Positions 35,740-45,557 are shown, counted from the first letter of the stretch. The stretch: 64,000 nucleotides of DNA from Marinomonas colpomeniae (GCF_014803385.1 NZ_JACYFC010000001.1:144136-208135); one strand, 5' to 3'. Numbers and translations are program-made. Notes: a model not told the origin generated them from the sequence alone.

Positions 35740-36552
35740 GTGTCGCCACTTATTAGACATTGCCTGCGTAAACTCGGGCGAGTTGGTTTAGTAGCAACAT
35801 TAACAGTTTTATCTACTATTTTGGCTTATCTGCTTAATTTCTTCCTTGTTGAAATATTGGGTTTTACGTACATTCCTTTCGAAGATTTTATTTTAGTTTC
35901 TAGTATTACTGTTTTAGTTACTCCGCTTCTTTCCTGGTATTTAGTTGGTCTATTTTTCAAGCTAGATGAAATGGAAGTTAAGATGACTCAATTGGCGACA
36001 ATAGATAGCCTAACAAATACCTATAATCGCGGGTATTTTTATGAAAAAGTTGAACAGTTTTTATCGAGCATTCCTAACAGTACTAGTTTACCCGCGAGGG
36101 CTGAAAAGCTATCTCAGGGCAATAGATTAGATCATGGGCATTTACCTGGTTTTTTCATCTTAGATTTAGACAACTTAAAACCAATTAATGACCAATATGG
36201 TCATGCAGCGGGTGATAAAGTGTTAGCTGCTTTTAGTTCTGTATTGCTTGAATTGGCCCCTGAGCCGAATGTTGTTGGCCGTTTGGGTGGTGATGAGTTT
36301 GTTGTTTTTTTGCATAAAACCACTCAAATTATTCCGCAAGATTTTGCAGAACAGATTTTAGAACGTGTTCGATCTGCAAACGTAGAGTTTGATGGATGCC
36401 CTATCTCATTTGCTGCCAGTATTGGATTCTCTAACATTCACGGCTCCGATAGCCATGCTATCGATATGGCAATGAAAGCCGCCGATAATGCGTTATATAA
36501 AGTGAAACGCTCAGGTCGAAATGGTTTTGCAATGGGTTATGCTGAGCATTGA
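35740..36552 (+). CDS. Membrane-anchored diguanylate cyclase
   Basis: A 270-residue protein with two N-terminal membrane helices (about 14-38 and 48-74) and a GGDEF domain from about 84. The active-site motif GGDEF lies at 183-187 and is intact; FFILDLDNLKPINDQYGHAAGD holds the nucleotide and metal contacts. Start is GTG at 35740 with a TTGGAGG ribosome site. It is transcribed after dctBD with a 114-base gap, which argues for its own promoter. A terminator follows. Confidence 0.88.
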   Translation: MSPLIRHCLRKLGRVGLVATLTVLSTILAYLLNFFLVEILGFTYIPFEDFILVSSITVLVTPLLSWYLVGLFFKLDEMEVKMTQLATIDSLTNTYNRGYFYEKVEQFLSSIPNSTSLPARAEKLSQGNRLDHGHLPGFFILDLDNLKPINDQYGHAAGDKVLAAFSSVLLELAPEPNVVGRLGGDEFVVFLHKTTQIIPQDFAEQILERVRSANVEFDGCPISFAASIGFSNIHGSDSHAIDMAMKAADNALYKVKRSGRNGFAMGYAEH

Positions 36553-36582
36553 TATCACCTAGGTGTAGATAAATATTACAAC

Positions 36583-36613
36583 AAAAATGGCGGTCTTGAT
36601 GGTCGCCATTTTT
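36583..36613. terminator. Bidirectional hairpin terminator
   Basis: AAAAATGGCG and CGCCATTTTT form a ten-base stem between the convergent diguanylate cyclase and ggt genes. Confidence 0.82.
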
Positions 36614-36644
36614 GATTCTATTGATACTTTTAGTTATTCACCCT

Positions 36645-38405
36645 TTAGTCTCCTAGGACAAGACCTTCACGCCTTGGATCCGCTCCACCGAGTAAACCTT
36701 TGTCTTCAACAATAATACCTTGGATACCTGAGTTCAAATCTCTAACCAAGACTTTGAATCCCATTTTGGTCAATGGCTTCTCGAAACGTTCGGCTTGAGT
36801 GCCTTTTTCAAGGTCGTATGTACCAAATCGATTTAACATATTCGGTAGGGATATAGCGTCCTGAATATCCATTCCCCACTCAAGATGAGCAATCAGAGTT
36901 TTCGCTACATAACCAATAATACGGGAGCCTCCAGGAGAGCCAACCACCAAATAAGGTTTGTTGTCTTTCATTACAATGGTTGGAGACATAGAAGAGCGAG
37001 GGCGTTTTCCAGGTTCTAAACGGTTGGCAATTGGATAGCCATTTTGGTGAGATTTGAAAGAAAAATCTGTTAGTTCGTTATTTAATAAGAAGCCGTTGCT
37101 CATAACCGTTGAGCCGAAACCGCTTTCAATTGTCGTGGTGACAGACACGGCGTTGCCTTCTTTATCAACAATAGAGATATGACTAGTTGAAGGGAATTCA
37201 ATTGCTATGTCGTCTGCTTGTGCAATTGGGTGGTGCCATTCTGGCTCACCAGCGGTAACTGTTTCTAATGCTTTACCTGGAGTAATGAGCTTGGCACGTT
37301 CTGCTAAATAGCTTTTGTCCAATAACCCTTGAGGCATAGGTACATAATCTGTGTCAGCCATGTAGCGACCGCGGTCTGCAAAAGCAAGGCGAGAGGCGTC
37401 GCCGATTATTTGCCATGCTTCGGGAGAGTCTGCACCTAGCTTGGCAAGATCAAATTCCTGTGTGATCCCTAAAATTTGACCAACAGTTAATGCGCCAGAG
37501 CTTGGCGGCCCCATTCCACATACATCAAATTGTTTGTAAGGTAAGCACACTGGTGAACGTTCTTTGATTTGGTAGCTGGCAAGATCTTGTTCAGAGAGCA
37601 GGCCCGGATTATCAGCGATGCCTTGTACCTGAGAGATAATGTCTTTGGCAATTCGGCCTGTGTAAAATTCATCAGCACCGTAAATCGCTAGTAAACGTAA
37701 TGTTTCATAGTATGGGGTATTTTGTAAACGGCTACCTGCCGCACGAGGTGTGCCGTCATAATTGAAAAAATAGGCCTTTGTTTCTGGATAGCGCGATAAA
37801 TACTCAGCACTTCCCTTAATGGATTCAGCAAGACGTGGTGACACAATAAAACCTTCCTGTGCAAGTTCTGTTGCTGGTGCTAACAAGTCTTCCCAAGGCA
37901 TTTTACCGTAACGTTCGTGCAACTCAGCCATTAGTTTTACTGTACCAGGTGTGCCAACAGAACGACCACCTACAACAGCTTTATAGAATGACAGCGGCTC
38001 GCCATTCTCATCTTGAAATAACTCTGGTGTTGCCGCCATTGGAGCCGTTTCTCGGCCATCAAAGGTCGTCAGTTTTTGTTTTTTTGCATCGTAATATACG
38101 GCGAAAGCACCACCGCCTAGACCAGAAGATTGAGGCTCAACTAAACCTAACATCATTTGTACAGCAACTAAGGCGTCGATGGCAGAGCCGCCAGCTTTCA
38201 AAACATCATAGCCTGCTTTACTGGCGACCGGATTGGCGGAAGCCACCATAAAGTCCTGCGCATGTGTTAATGCTTTGGTTTGTATACCACTGGAGGCCTC
38301 TGGTGCAACAGAGTCAGCTACTTGTCCAGCAGCAAAAGAATGGGAACCAAATAGGCATAATGGAGTGAGTACTAATAAATGTCGCCATAGTATTGATCGC
38401 GTCAT
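36645..38405 (-). CDS. ggt: Gamma-glutamyltranspeptidase
   Basis: A periplasmic Ntn-hydrolase that cleaves gamma-glutamyl bonds of glutathione and related peptides. It is made as a precursor that cuts itself before the catalytic threonine, Thr413 of the longest frame (592 residues), in FPSTSHISIVD; the GGT-specific EPQSSGLGGGAF and oxyanion-loop PGKRPRSSMSP segments are seen. The signal peptide covers about the first 25 residues. The ATG at 38423 lacks a ribosome site; the ATG at 38405 has AAAAGG at good spacing and is preferred. Released 5-oxoproline precursors could feed PxpABC at 16-19 kb. Confidence 0.92.
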   Translation of the reverse strand: MTRSILWRHLLVLTPLCLFGSHSFAAGQVADSVAPEASSGIQTKALTHAQDFMVASANPVASKAGYDVLKAGGSAIDALVAVQMMLGLVEPQSSGLGGGAFAVYYDAKKQKLTTFDGRETAPMAATPELFQDENGEPLSFYKAVVGGRSVGTPGTVKLMAELHERYGKMPWEDLLAPATELAQEGFIVSPRLAESIKGSAEYLSRYPETKAYFFNYDGTPRAAGSRLQNTPYYETLRLLAIYGADEFYTGRIAKDIISQVQGIADNPGLLSEQDLASYQIKERSPVCLPYKQFDVCGMGPPSSGALTVGQILGITQEFDLAKLGADSPEAWQIIGDASRLAFADRGRYMADTDYVPMPQGLLDKSYLAERAKLITPGKALETVTAGEPEWHHPIAQADDIAIEFPSTSHISIVDKEGNAVSVTTTIESGFGSTVMSNGFLLNNELTDFSFKSHQNGYPIANRLEPGKRPRSSMSPTIVMKDNKPYLVVGSPGGSRIIGYVAKTLIAHLEWGMDIQDAISLPNMLNRFGTYDLEKGTQAERFEKPLTKMGFKVLVRDLNSGIQGIIVEDKGLLGGADPRREGLVLGD

Positions 38406-38660
38406 GATAAAAAACCTTTTCATCTAATGAGTGGAATAGGTCTGTATTGTTTAAGACCTATAGGCAAAATTGAAATCCATTACCTTAATATCTAAGCATA
38501 ATTATTTTTTACCGAAAATACTTAAATGAGATAAGGGTCAACATTTACAATAAATGGATGTAGTTTTCTTTGTGTTATTCTGGATAAATAACCATCGATA
38601 TCTTATAGGTATCGATGGTCTACAAAACATAAACTCTATAAACATAATTTGGGTGTTGTT

Positions 38661-39419
38661 ATGAAAGAGATGTTTGATCTAAGGGGTAAAGTCGCGATTA
38701 TTACTGGCTGTAATACAGGATTAGGGCAAGGTATGGCATTGGCTCTGGCTGAAGCTGGCGCAGACATAGTGGGTATTAACAGAAGTAACCCAACAGAGAC
38801 TGCTTTACTAATCGAAAAAACAGGTCGTAAGTTTCATAGTGTTATTGCGGATATGAGTAAGATGGAAACCACAGACCTTGTTATAAAAGAGGCTGTTTCT
38901 GCGTTTGGTAAAGTCGATATTCTAGTCAACAATGCAGGCATTATTCGTCGTAATGACGCCATCGACTTTACTGAGAAAGATTGGGATGAGGTGATGGATG
39001 TTAACTTGAAAACCTTGTTCTTTATGTCTCAGACTTTTGCCAAACAAGTGATGAAACAAGGTTCTGCAGGCAATATTATTAACATTGCTTCTATGTTGTC
39101 TTATCAAGGTGGTATCCGTGTACCGTCTTATACTTCGTCAAAAAGTGGCGTGTTGGGTTTGACTAAAGCCTTAGCGAATGAATGGGCGCAACATGGTATT
39201 AACGTCAATGCCATCGCACCAGGTTACATGGAAACCAACAATACCCAAGCGTTACGAGCGGATGAAAATAGATCGAGTGAAATATTAGGACGTATTCCAG
39301 CCGGACGTTGGGGAACGCCAAGTGATATGGCGGGGCCGATTGTGTTTCTGGCGTCTGAAGCATCACGCTATGTTCATGGTTATACCATTGCCGTTGATGG
39401 CGGTTGGCTAGCCCGTTAG
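38661..39419 (+). CDS. kduD: 2-dehydro-3-deoxy-D-gluconate 5-dehydrogenase (KduD)
   Basis: A 252-residue SDR matching KduD in length and sequence: LRGKVAIITGCNTGLGQGMALALAEAGADIVG opening, NNAGIIRR, the SYTSSKSGVLGLTKALANEWA active-site block with YxxxK, and the final YVHGYTIAVDGGWLAR. It interconverts 2-keto-3-deoxygluconate and its 5-keto form in pectin and uronate breakdown. No KduI or other uronate genes lie beside it. The frame opens at a TTG (38649); ATG at 38661 is the normal start, though its ribosome site is weak. Confidence 0.9.
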   Translation: MKEMFDLRGKVAIITGCNTGLGQGMALALAEAGADIVGINRSNPTETALLIEKTGRKFHSVIADMSKMETTDLVIKEAVSAFGKVDILVNNAGIIRRNDAIDFTEKDWDEVMDVNLKTLFFMSQTFAKQVMKQGSAGNIINIASMLSYQGGIRVPSYTSSKSGVLGLTKALANEWAQHGINVNAIAPGYMETNNTQALRADENRSSEILGRIPAGRWGTPSDMAGPIVFLASEASRYVHGYTIAVDGGWLAR

Positions 39420-39452
39420 TAAGTTTTATTAAGTTGTTAGTATGGTTTAAAT

Positions 39453-39480
39453 AAAAAAAGCGCCTTTCGGCGCTTTTTTT
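39453..39480. terminator. Strong bidirectional terminator
   Basis: AAAAAAAGCGCC, a TTTC loop and GGCGCTTTTTTT form a perfect stem between the convergent kduD and dctM genes. Confidence 0.95.
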
Positions 39481-39509
39481 ATTTGGAGCTGATAATAGAT
39501 ATTCAGCTG

Positions 39510-41123
39510 TTACTGAACAATCTCTGGTCCCATGATGCTGTACGGCAACGCAGTAGAAAGCGCTGGAATGTACGTCACCAATACCAAGAACACCATTAAT
39601 ACAGCAACGAAAGGCATAGCGGCTTTAACAACGCGCGCTAAGCTCATTCCGGTAATGCCAGATGTCACAAATAGGTTCAGACCAATCGGCGGTGTGATCA
39701 TACCGATTTCCATGTTTACTACCATGATGATACCTAGGTGAATCGGGTCAATACCCAATTGCATCGCGATAGGGAAAACAACAGGTGCAACGATAACCAA
39801 TAGGCCAGATGGCTCCATGAACTGTCCACCAATTAACAACAAGATATTGACCGCGATCAGGAAGGTAAACCAGTTGAAACCAACATCCAGCATCCATTCT
39901 GTGATCATTTGTGGAATACGTTCTGCAGAAAGCGTGTGAGCAAACAACAAAGCGTTAGCGATGATGAACATCAGCATAACGGTTGTTTTTGTGCCTTCTA
40001 GCATAACTTTACGAGACTCTTCACCAAACAACGAAGGGAAGAAACCGCGTAGCATCATAGATAAGTTACGGCCCCAAATAGGCATACCAGCCAACAAACA
40101 AGTGCCGATGGATTCTTCTAACTTGCTAGAGCGTTTGAAGACATAAAAGATCGCCAGCATAGCAGACATGATCACGCCCCAAATGGCACGGTCTCCACCA
40201 GTGATGGTTTCGCTGTCTGCCCAAACAAAGAAAGACATGATTTCCCAAACAAGGAAGAAAGAAACACCGTAAACCATGCCGTTAAAACCAACACGAGCAT
40301 GTGGTGCGTCTTCATCGTTTGTCCATGTTTTGCCTTTTAAAGGTCCCATGTCACGGTAAACAAACAAGGCGATAAACATAGAGTAAACCGCTGCAACAAC
40401 TGCTGCTTCTGTTGGTGTAAATACACCACCGTAAATACCGCCCATGATGATAACAACAAGGAACAAGCCCCAGCCTGCTTCTTTACCACCACGAATAAGG
40501 TGACTAAAACCTTTCCATTCTTCTGATGGAAGGTTCTTGATACGAGCCACAACATAAATCGCTAGCATCAACATACCGCCAGCCATCAAACCAGGAATCA
40601 CACCTGCTAAGAACATACGACCAACAGAAACATCAACGGATGCAGCGTAAACCACCATAACGATAGAAGGTGGAATCAAAATACCCAATGTACCCGCGTT
40701 GGCAATGATGCCTGCTGCGAATTCTTTTGAATAACCTACTTGAGTCATACCCGCAATCGCAATCGTACCGATCGCAACTACAGTCGCTGGAGATGAACCA
40801 GACAACGCGGCGAACATCATACATGCCAACACAGACGCCATTGCTAGGCCGCCTCTGAAGTGACCAACACTAGCAATAGCAAAGTTAATTAAACGTTTTG
40901 CCACACCACCGGTCGACATATAAGACGAGGCAATGATGAAGAACGGAATCGCCAACAAGGTGTAATGTTGACCTGCACCAAATAATGAAATGGCAACAGA
41001 TGACAAAGAGTCGTGAGAGAAAAAAGTAATAAACAAAATGGACGATAAGCCCAAAGAAATACCAACCGGCAAGCCAATAAATAGCAGGATTAGTACAGAT
41101 GAAAATAGAATAATAGATTCCAC
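39510..41123 (-). CDS. dctM: C4-dicarboxylate TRAP large permease with central insert
   Basis: A 537-residue DctM, about 100 residues longer than the standard 430. Normal motifs flank the insert: the SGSSPATVVAIGTIAIAGM and LGILIPPSIVMVVYAASVDVS segments before, and the IGMITPPIGLNLFVTSGITG segment near the end. The extra piece (about residues 255-365) begins after MFIALFVYRDMGPLKG and adds two hydrophobic stretches, FLVWEIMSFFVWA and WGVIMSAMLAIFYVF. It is the last gene of dctPQM. Confidence 0.92.
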   Translation of the reverse strand: MESIILFSSVLILLFIGLPVGISLGLSSILFITFFSHDSLSSVAISLFGAGQHYTLLAIPFFIIASSYMSTGGVAKRLINFAIASVGHFRGGLAMASVLACMMFAALSGSSPATVVAIGTIAIAGMTQVGYSKEFAAGIIANAGTLGILIPPSIVMVVYAASVDVSVGRMFLAGVIPGLMAGGMLMLAIYVVARIKNLPSEEWKGFSHLIRGGKEAGWGLFLVVIIMGGIYGGVFTPTEAAVVAAVYSMFIALFVYRDMGPLKGKTWTNDEDAPHARVGFNGMVYGVSFFLVWEIMSFFVWADSETITGGDRAIWGVIMSAMLAIFYVFKRSSKLEESIGTCLLAGMPIWGRNLSMMLRGFFPSLFGEESRKVMLEGTKTTVMLMFIIANALLFAHTLSAERIPQMITEWMLDVGFNWFTFLIAVNILLLIGGQFMEPSGLLVIVAPVVFPIAMQLGIDPIHLGIIMVVNMEIGMITPPIGLNLFVTSGITGMSLARVVKAAMPFVAVLMVFLVLVTYIPALSTALPYSIMGPEIVQ

Positions 41124-41138
41124 GATTAAGCTCCCGCG

Positions 41139-41816
41139 TTAGTCTTTCAAGACGTTTTTGTTTTCTTCGACAAGATCTTGAGCTTCATGCCCACTGATCA
41201 ACATGCCACGTTTTCCACGAGCGATATCAATAAACGCTTGTAAAGAACGGTAAGAAAGCAGAGCCAAACTGATTGGCAAAATAACAAGCACTACCCAACG
41301 ATGTAGGCGAGGGCGCAAATCAAACATTTCCTGGAAGAAAACAGGGTAACGAAGTTCTTCTGACCCTAGACCGATTTTGAACATTTTCAGCCAGTACTCG
41401 ATCGCACCACCTCTAACGTCTACGCCGAGCATAGCTAACCAAGTCGAGTCGAGTAAAATCAATCCGTACAGCATAGCGGCCGCTGCACCTACCATAGACA
41501 AGGCTTTAGAAATGCGTTTAGGAACAGCATTTAAAACAATGTCGACACCAAGGTGAAGGCCAGTTTTTATACCGTAGCTCATACCCAATAGAATTAACCA
41601 TGAGAAAGCAACGGTATTGAATTCAAGTGCCGCATCCCAACCTGTATTAAAGCCATAACGAGCAACAACCTGCCCAAATGAAACCGCCATAATGGAAGAG
41701 ATAACGATAATTAGGAGATTTTCTTCTGCCCGCTCCATGACTTTTGGAAAGCACTTTTCCAGTACCCAAAGGGCAATAATAAATACTAATAAATAAAGGT
41801 GTGGCCAATGTGCCAT
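41139..41816 (-). CDS. dctQ: C4-dicarboxylate TRAP small permease (DctQ)
   Basis: A 225-residue membrane protein, longer than the common 160-190. Membrane helices lie at about 5-20, 33-53, 66-84, 104-124 and 172-190. The family's AFSWLILLGMSYGIKTGLHLGVDIV motif is intact. The added segment, WLAMLGVDVRGGAIEYWLKMFKIGLGSEELRYPVFFQEMF, lies before the last helix and may match the insert in the partner DctM. It is 15 bases before dctM. Confidence 0.88.
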   Translation of the reverse strand: MAHWPHLYLLVFIIALWVLEKCFPKVMERAEENLLIIVISSIMAVSFGQVVARYGFNTGWDAALEFNTVAFSWLILLGMSYGIKTGLHLGVDIVLNAVPKRISKALSMVGAAAAMLYGLILLDSTWLAMLGVDVRGGAIEYWLKMFKIGLGSEELRYPVFFQEMFDLRPRLHRWVVLVILPISLALLSYRSLQAFIDIARGKRGMLISGHEAQDLVEENKNVLKD

Positions 41817-41923
41817 GGGGGTCGTCTCCTAAAAGAAATGGACCTTAACAAGTTAAAGCGCAGTATGAGGGATACATTGTGTATTCGAAGGGTATGATCA
41901 AAAAGCACAGGGTAAATCACAAA

Positions 41924-41952
41924 AGCTGACTCAGTTTAAAACTGAGTCAGCT
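41924..41952 (-). terminator. Hairpin between dctP and dctQ
   Basis: Fourteen-base perfect arms (AGCTGACTCAGTTT and its inverse) around one base, then TTTTGTG on the minus strand, 20 bases after the dctP stop. Likely an attenuator that keeps binding-protein mRNA in excess. Confidence 0.85.
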
Positions 41953-41972
41953 GACTGCAATGTAAAAATTAA

Positions 41973-42965
41973 TTAAGCGCCAGCAGCGGCTTTAATCAAA
42001 TCTTTACCGATATCATTTTCAAACTTTTTCCAAACAGGGCTCATTGTATCTACCCACTCTTGGCGCTGAGCTGGAGTCAATGTGTTTACTTTGCCGCCTG
42101 CTTTGATGATGTTTGCACGGTTTGTTGCTTCAGCCGCTTTAACATTCAAGTTTGCTGCTTGTGTTACTTCGTCTGCAATTTGAAGGAATTGCGTACGATC
42201 AGCAGTAGAAAGGCTTGCTAAGAATTCAGAAGACGTCATGAACAAGTAAGCTAAAAGCTGGTGGTTTGTTTCAGTCGTGCTGTCTTGAACTTCATAGAAT
42301 TTCTTAGTGTAGATGTTTGACCAAGTATTTTCTTGACCATCTACAACACCCGTTTGCAATGCGCCGTATACTTCAGAGAACGCCATTGCTTGTGGAGATG
42401 CGCCCATTGCTGAAATCATTGCTTTTGAAACATCAGATGTTTGTACTCGGAATTTCAAGCCTTCAGCATCGCTAGGAACGGTAAGTTGTTTGCCAGCTGA
42501 GAAGTACTTCATGCCTGACATCCAGTATCCTAGTCCAACAAAACCAGCGTACTCGTCCATTGCTAACAAAAGGTCTTTACCTTCTTTTGTTTTAGTGAAA
42601 CGGATCGCGTGGTCCATGTCTTTAAAGATGAAAGGTAGATCGAAAACACCGTATTTAGGTGTGTATGAACCAAACTTAGAAAGTGATGGTGCAAGTAGTT
42701 GAACATCACCTAATAGAAGGGCTTCAAGCTCTTTAGAATCACCAAATAGTGTAGAGTTTGGGAAAACTTCTACACACAACTTACCGTTCATTTCTGTGTT
42801 TACACGGTCTGCTAAGCTATTAGCTGCAACTACTTTAGGGTGTGTAGTACCGCCAGTTACGTGGCTGAATTTAACAACACGCTCACCTGGATCACAGTTA
42901 GCGATAGCAGTACCTGCTGTAAGAGCAAGTGCTAGAGACGTTAGAGTAAGGCTGATTTTTTTCAT
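41973..42965 (-). CDS. dctP: C4-dicarboxylate TRAP solute-binding protein (DctP)
   Basis: A 330-residue periplasmic binding protein with a signal peptide (residues 1-22, cut after GTAIA). The mature part matches the succinate/fumarate/malate DctP group: VKFSHVTGGTTHPKV, the FRVQTSDVSKAMISAMGASPQAMAFSEVYGALQTGVVDGQENTWSNIY block with its carboxylate-binding arginine, and a long C-terminal helix. A GGAGT ribosome site precedes the ATG. It is the first gene of dctPQM and the expected DctD target. Confidence 0.93.
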   Translation of the reverse strand: MKKISLTLTSLALALTAGTAIANCDPGERVVKFSHVTGGTTHPKVVAANSLADRVNTEMNGKLCVEVFPNSTLFGDSKELEALLLGDVQLLAPSLSKFGSYTPKYGVFDLPFIFKDMDHAIRFTKTKEGKDLLLAMDEYAGFVGLGYWMSGMKYFSAGKQLTVPSDAEGLKFRVQTSDVSKAMISAMGASPQAMAFSEVYGALQTGVVDGQENTWSNIYTKKFYEVQDSTTETNHQLLAYLFMTSSEFLASLSTADRTQFLQIADEVTQAANLNVKAAEATNRANIIKAGGKVNTLTPAQRQEWVDTMSPVWKKFENDIGKDLIKAAAGA

Positions 42966-43093
42966 TTTTATAGGACTCCAAAAAACTGAATTATTATTGT
43001 TTTATCTACTTTTTAGTCTAAAAATAACCATTCTAATTATAGAACAAAAATAGAAAGACTCAGCAATGTAGATATTGCCTGACTCATATTCTT

Positions 43094-43109
43094 TACACAA
43101 TCTATGCCA
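43094..43109 (-). promoter_or_regulatory. Weak sigma-54-like promoter before dctP
   Basis: On the minus strand TGGCAT and GTGTA are spaced as in the -24/-12 consensus (TGGCAC-N5-TTGCA), about 130 bases before dctP. Only 8 of 11 consensus bases match, and the invariant GC of the -12 part is GT, so this is a candidate only. The 294-base spacer holds no gene. Confidence 0.25.
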
Positions 43110-43259
43110 AGTACTTTGTTTTCATTTTAAGTTATTGATTTAAATGTTAATTATATTTTTTCTATATGAGGTGATTCTATTTTATTTGACTAATAAAAAT
43201 AGAATGGGTGGAATGTCGCACAAATAATTCTTCCTTATGGGTGGAAAACCGCTCATTTT

Positions 43260-45455
43260 CTATTTTTCTTTCAATAGTTCGTTTACTGCTAACTTCAAAT
43301 GCTTTTCAACTTGTTTCTTTGTTTTCAACCCAAAGGCGGTGAAGTCTATCTCATCTGTTGATTGGCTTATTACTGTGTTTAGCAATAAATAATTCCTGTT
43401 GCTGGCTATTAGTGTCTTTTGGGCGATAGCCTGTCTCACTAAGCGAGTGAGTTGAGCTCGAATAGTAAGGTAAGGTCGATGATGATCCACAAATAAAGTC
43501 AGGTCATTTCTGTCCTTTTCGGTAAAAATGTTCTCTAACTTTCTTTTATCTGACGCATTATTGTTGAGAGCTTCTGCCAACTCGGTGTCTAAGTCTTGGT
43601 AATCTCTCGGTAAGTTGATAGCCAGGTTAGCGAGGTAGTCTTGATGCCATATCGAAGCTCTTTCCTGTGCTATTTTACTTAGTGGTTTTACCATCATTAA
43701 TGAATAACAGCCGCTGGCTTGGTCTTTAGTTGTACCAAGGCGCACAGGTATAAAGCCATTTTTAAGCCAAAAGGCGATGACTTCAGCTGTCGCTGCAAAG
43801 CTGGTACTGAGAAAATCACATGGCGCTGTGTCTTGTATTGAGCAGTCTTTCATTATGTCGTTTCTAGCAAAGGAACGTTTGGCAACTGTTTCAATATGAT
43901 TGAGTAGCTGGCTTGCTACACCTTTGTTCTGTGCGTTTTCTTGCGTTGCGATACGGCTGATACGCCAGTAGCGATATTGTCCTGCGTCTTCAATGCCTTC
44001 ATGCGCTAATAAAGATTGTGGTATTAAATGACCACGAGGCCGACGTGTACCTTGTAAAACCGCTCGACTAAGTTCATCTGGTAACTGTCCTTCTTCAGTT
44101 ACGATGGCCACACTATTTACAGCGGAGCCTTGTAAGGAAAGATGTGCATAAACAGACGGGTCATCTAATATCCAGCGTAAATTATCAGGAGACGTTTGAT
44201 AGTGTGCGCTTACTAATAGTTGGAATGTGCGGGATAGGAAATCTGGCTGGGTTAGCCATTCTGCACCTGCTATGGCTTTATAAGTATGAGATTTTACTAA
44301 ATTATCAGAATGAATACGTGATGTTTCTAATTCTTGATTGGGTGTTAAAAAGAAGCAATCATTGATCCAGTTTTCAAGTGGGTCATTTCCCCCCCATCTT
44401 ATTGGAAGGCTCAATGTAAGTGATTGGACCGACAAAGTTTTTTGTGTCGATTGCGCTTCCAAATAACGATAAAAGCGAATTCCAAAACCTTTTCCTGCCC
44501 CTTCGTAACCATAATCTGTTGTACTAAAAAGACAATGCTCTGCTTTCTTATTGAGTGCCACTAGTAAAGGCACTGGGATCATAGAAGCTTCATCCACAAA
44601 CAACATATCCCAATGGGTATCATTAACGAGTAAGGCGTCAGGCGCGAAGAAGGGCATCTCTACGTCTAAGTTTGCGTTTTTTAAAACATGCTCGAATCGA
44701 TTTTTTAAGGTTTGAATAGCACTTTGATTTGGCGCGGTCAGTGCGACTTTTTTACCTGCTTGTAGCATTTTGGCGAGGCTATCACCAAGTAGCGTAGATT
44801 TACCACGACCCCGAGGTGCGATAAGTACATAAGACTTGGCTTTCTTTTTAAATAAACAAGATTGAGCTTTGGCTTGTTCCTTGGTTAATGGCGCATTCTC
44901 TTCGATTAAATCCAGTGCAGGAAAAGCTTGTATTTTTGCTCGTTTAGACGGTGTTTGACTTTGCTGCTTTTCATAAGAATTTATGGTTTTAAAAGGTGAT
45001 GTATCACTGTGTAAATGGTTTAGCAGAAAAAGCTTAAAGTTCGACTCTATTTGCTCGCTTTCATAAGGCCAAGGCAGATAACGGGGTAGATCTTGATCGA
45101 CAATGGATAGCCAATTTTCATTTGGTAAAGCAATGGCAAATACTCCATTCCCACGAACGGTTCCTGATAAAATGGCTAAGGCACTAGCAGAAACGCCTTG
45201 GGTTAAATCTATTAAGACCGCATCATTGGTTTGACCAAGTTCTTGCCGCGCTTGTTTAAAGGAGCAGGTCCTAAAAAGAGGTTTCCTTGATGAAGGAAGA
45301 TTTAGCTGATCGTATTGAGCCACATCGTGAGCGCAAATTAGCGGCGTAGAAAAATATTCACACAGGCGTAAAAAATCCGACAAAACTTCATTGATAGAGC
45401 CTTTTAATAAAAAACAATGGCGATGCTTGTCTACTGAATTGTCCGATGAATACAT
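43260..45455 (-). CDS. tmcA: tRNA(Met) cytidine acetyltransferase TmcA
   Basis: A 731-residue enzyme that makes N4-acetylcytidine at the wobble base of elongator tRNA-Met, using ATP and acetyl-CoA. After an N-terminal DUF1726 domain comes the RNA-helicase-like part with Walker A APRGRGKSTLLGDS and Walker B LFVDEASMIPVPLL. The GNAT acetyltransferase domain follows, with acetyl-CoA loop ENAQNKGVASQLL, then a tRNA-binding tail. The frame opens 51 bases earlier at 45506, but ATG 45455 has an AAGGAG site at ideal spacing. Confidence 0.94.
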   Translation of the reverse strand: MYSSDNSVDKHRHCFLLKGSINEVLSDFLRLCEYFSTPLICAHDVAQYDQLNLPSSRKPLFRTCSFKQARQELGQTNDAVLIDLTQGVSASALAILSGTVRGNGVFAIALPNENWLSIVDQDLPRYLPWPYESEQIESNFKLFLLNHLHSDTSPFKTINSYEKQQSQTPSKRAKIQAFPALDLIEENAPLTKEQAKAQSCLFKKKAKSYVLIAPRGRGKSTLLGDSLAKMLQAGKKVALTAPNQSAIQTLKNRFEHVLKNANLDVEMPFFAPDALLVNDTHWDMLFVDEASMIPVPLLVALNKKAEHCLFSTTDYGYEGAGKGFGIRFYRYLEAQSTQKTLSVQSLTLSLPIRWGGNDPLENWINDCFFLTPNQELETSRIHSDNLVKSHTYKAIAGAEWLTQPDFLSRTFQLLVSAHYQTSPDNLRWILDDPSVYAHLSLQGSAVNSVAIVTEEGQLPDELSRAVLQGTRRPRGHLIPQSLLAHEGIEDAGQYRYWRISRIATQENAQNKGVASQLLNHIETVAKRSFARNDIMKDCSIQDTAPCDFLSTSFAATAEVIAFWLKNGFIPVRLGTTKDQASGCYSLMMVKPLSKIAQERASIWHQDYLANLAINLPRDYQDLDTELAEALNNNASDKRKLENIFTEKDRNDLTLFVDHHRPYLTIRAQLTRLVRQAIAQKTLIASNRNYLLLNTVISQSTDEIDFTAFGLKTKKQVEKHLKLAVNELLKEK

Positions 45456-45531
45456 GAAATCTCCTTGTCGTCTCACCATCATACTGTGACCACAAGGCCG
45501 AGCCAATTTTAACTACATTATTTTGAGTAAA

Positions 45532-45557
45532 AAAAGCACTCAAAAATGAGTGCTTTT
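45532..45557 (-). terminator. Terminator of the prp operon
   Basis: AAAAGCACTC and GAGTGCTTTT form a ten-base stem followed on the minus strand by seven T residues, 25 bases behind the prpD stop. Confidence 0.88.

Noticed and set aside
43060..43087. Sigma-54 promoter reading from the GCAAT...ATTGC palindrome
   Set aside because: GG and GC elements are 13 bases apart instead of the required 10.
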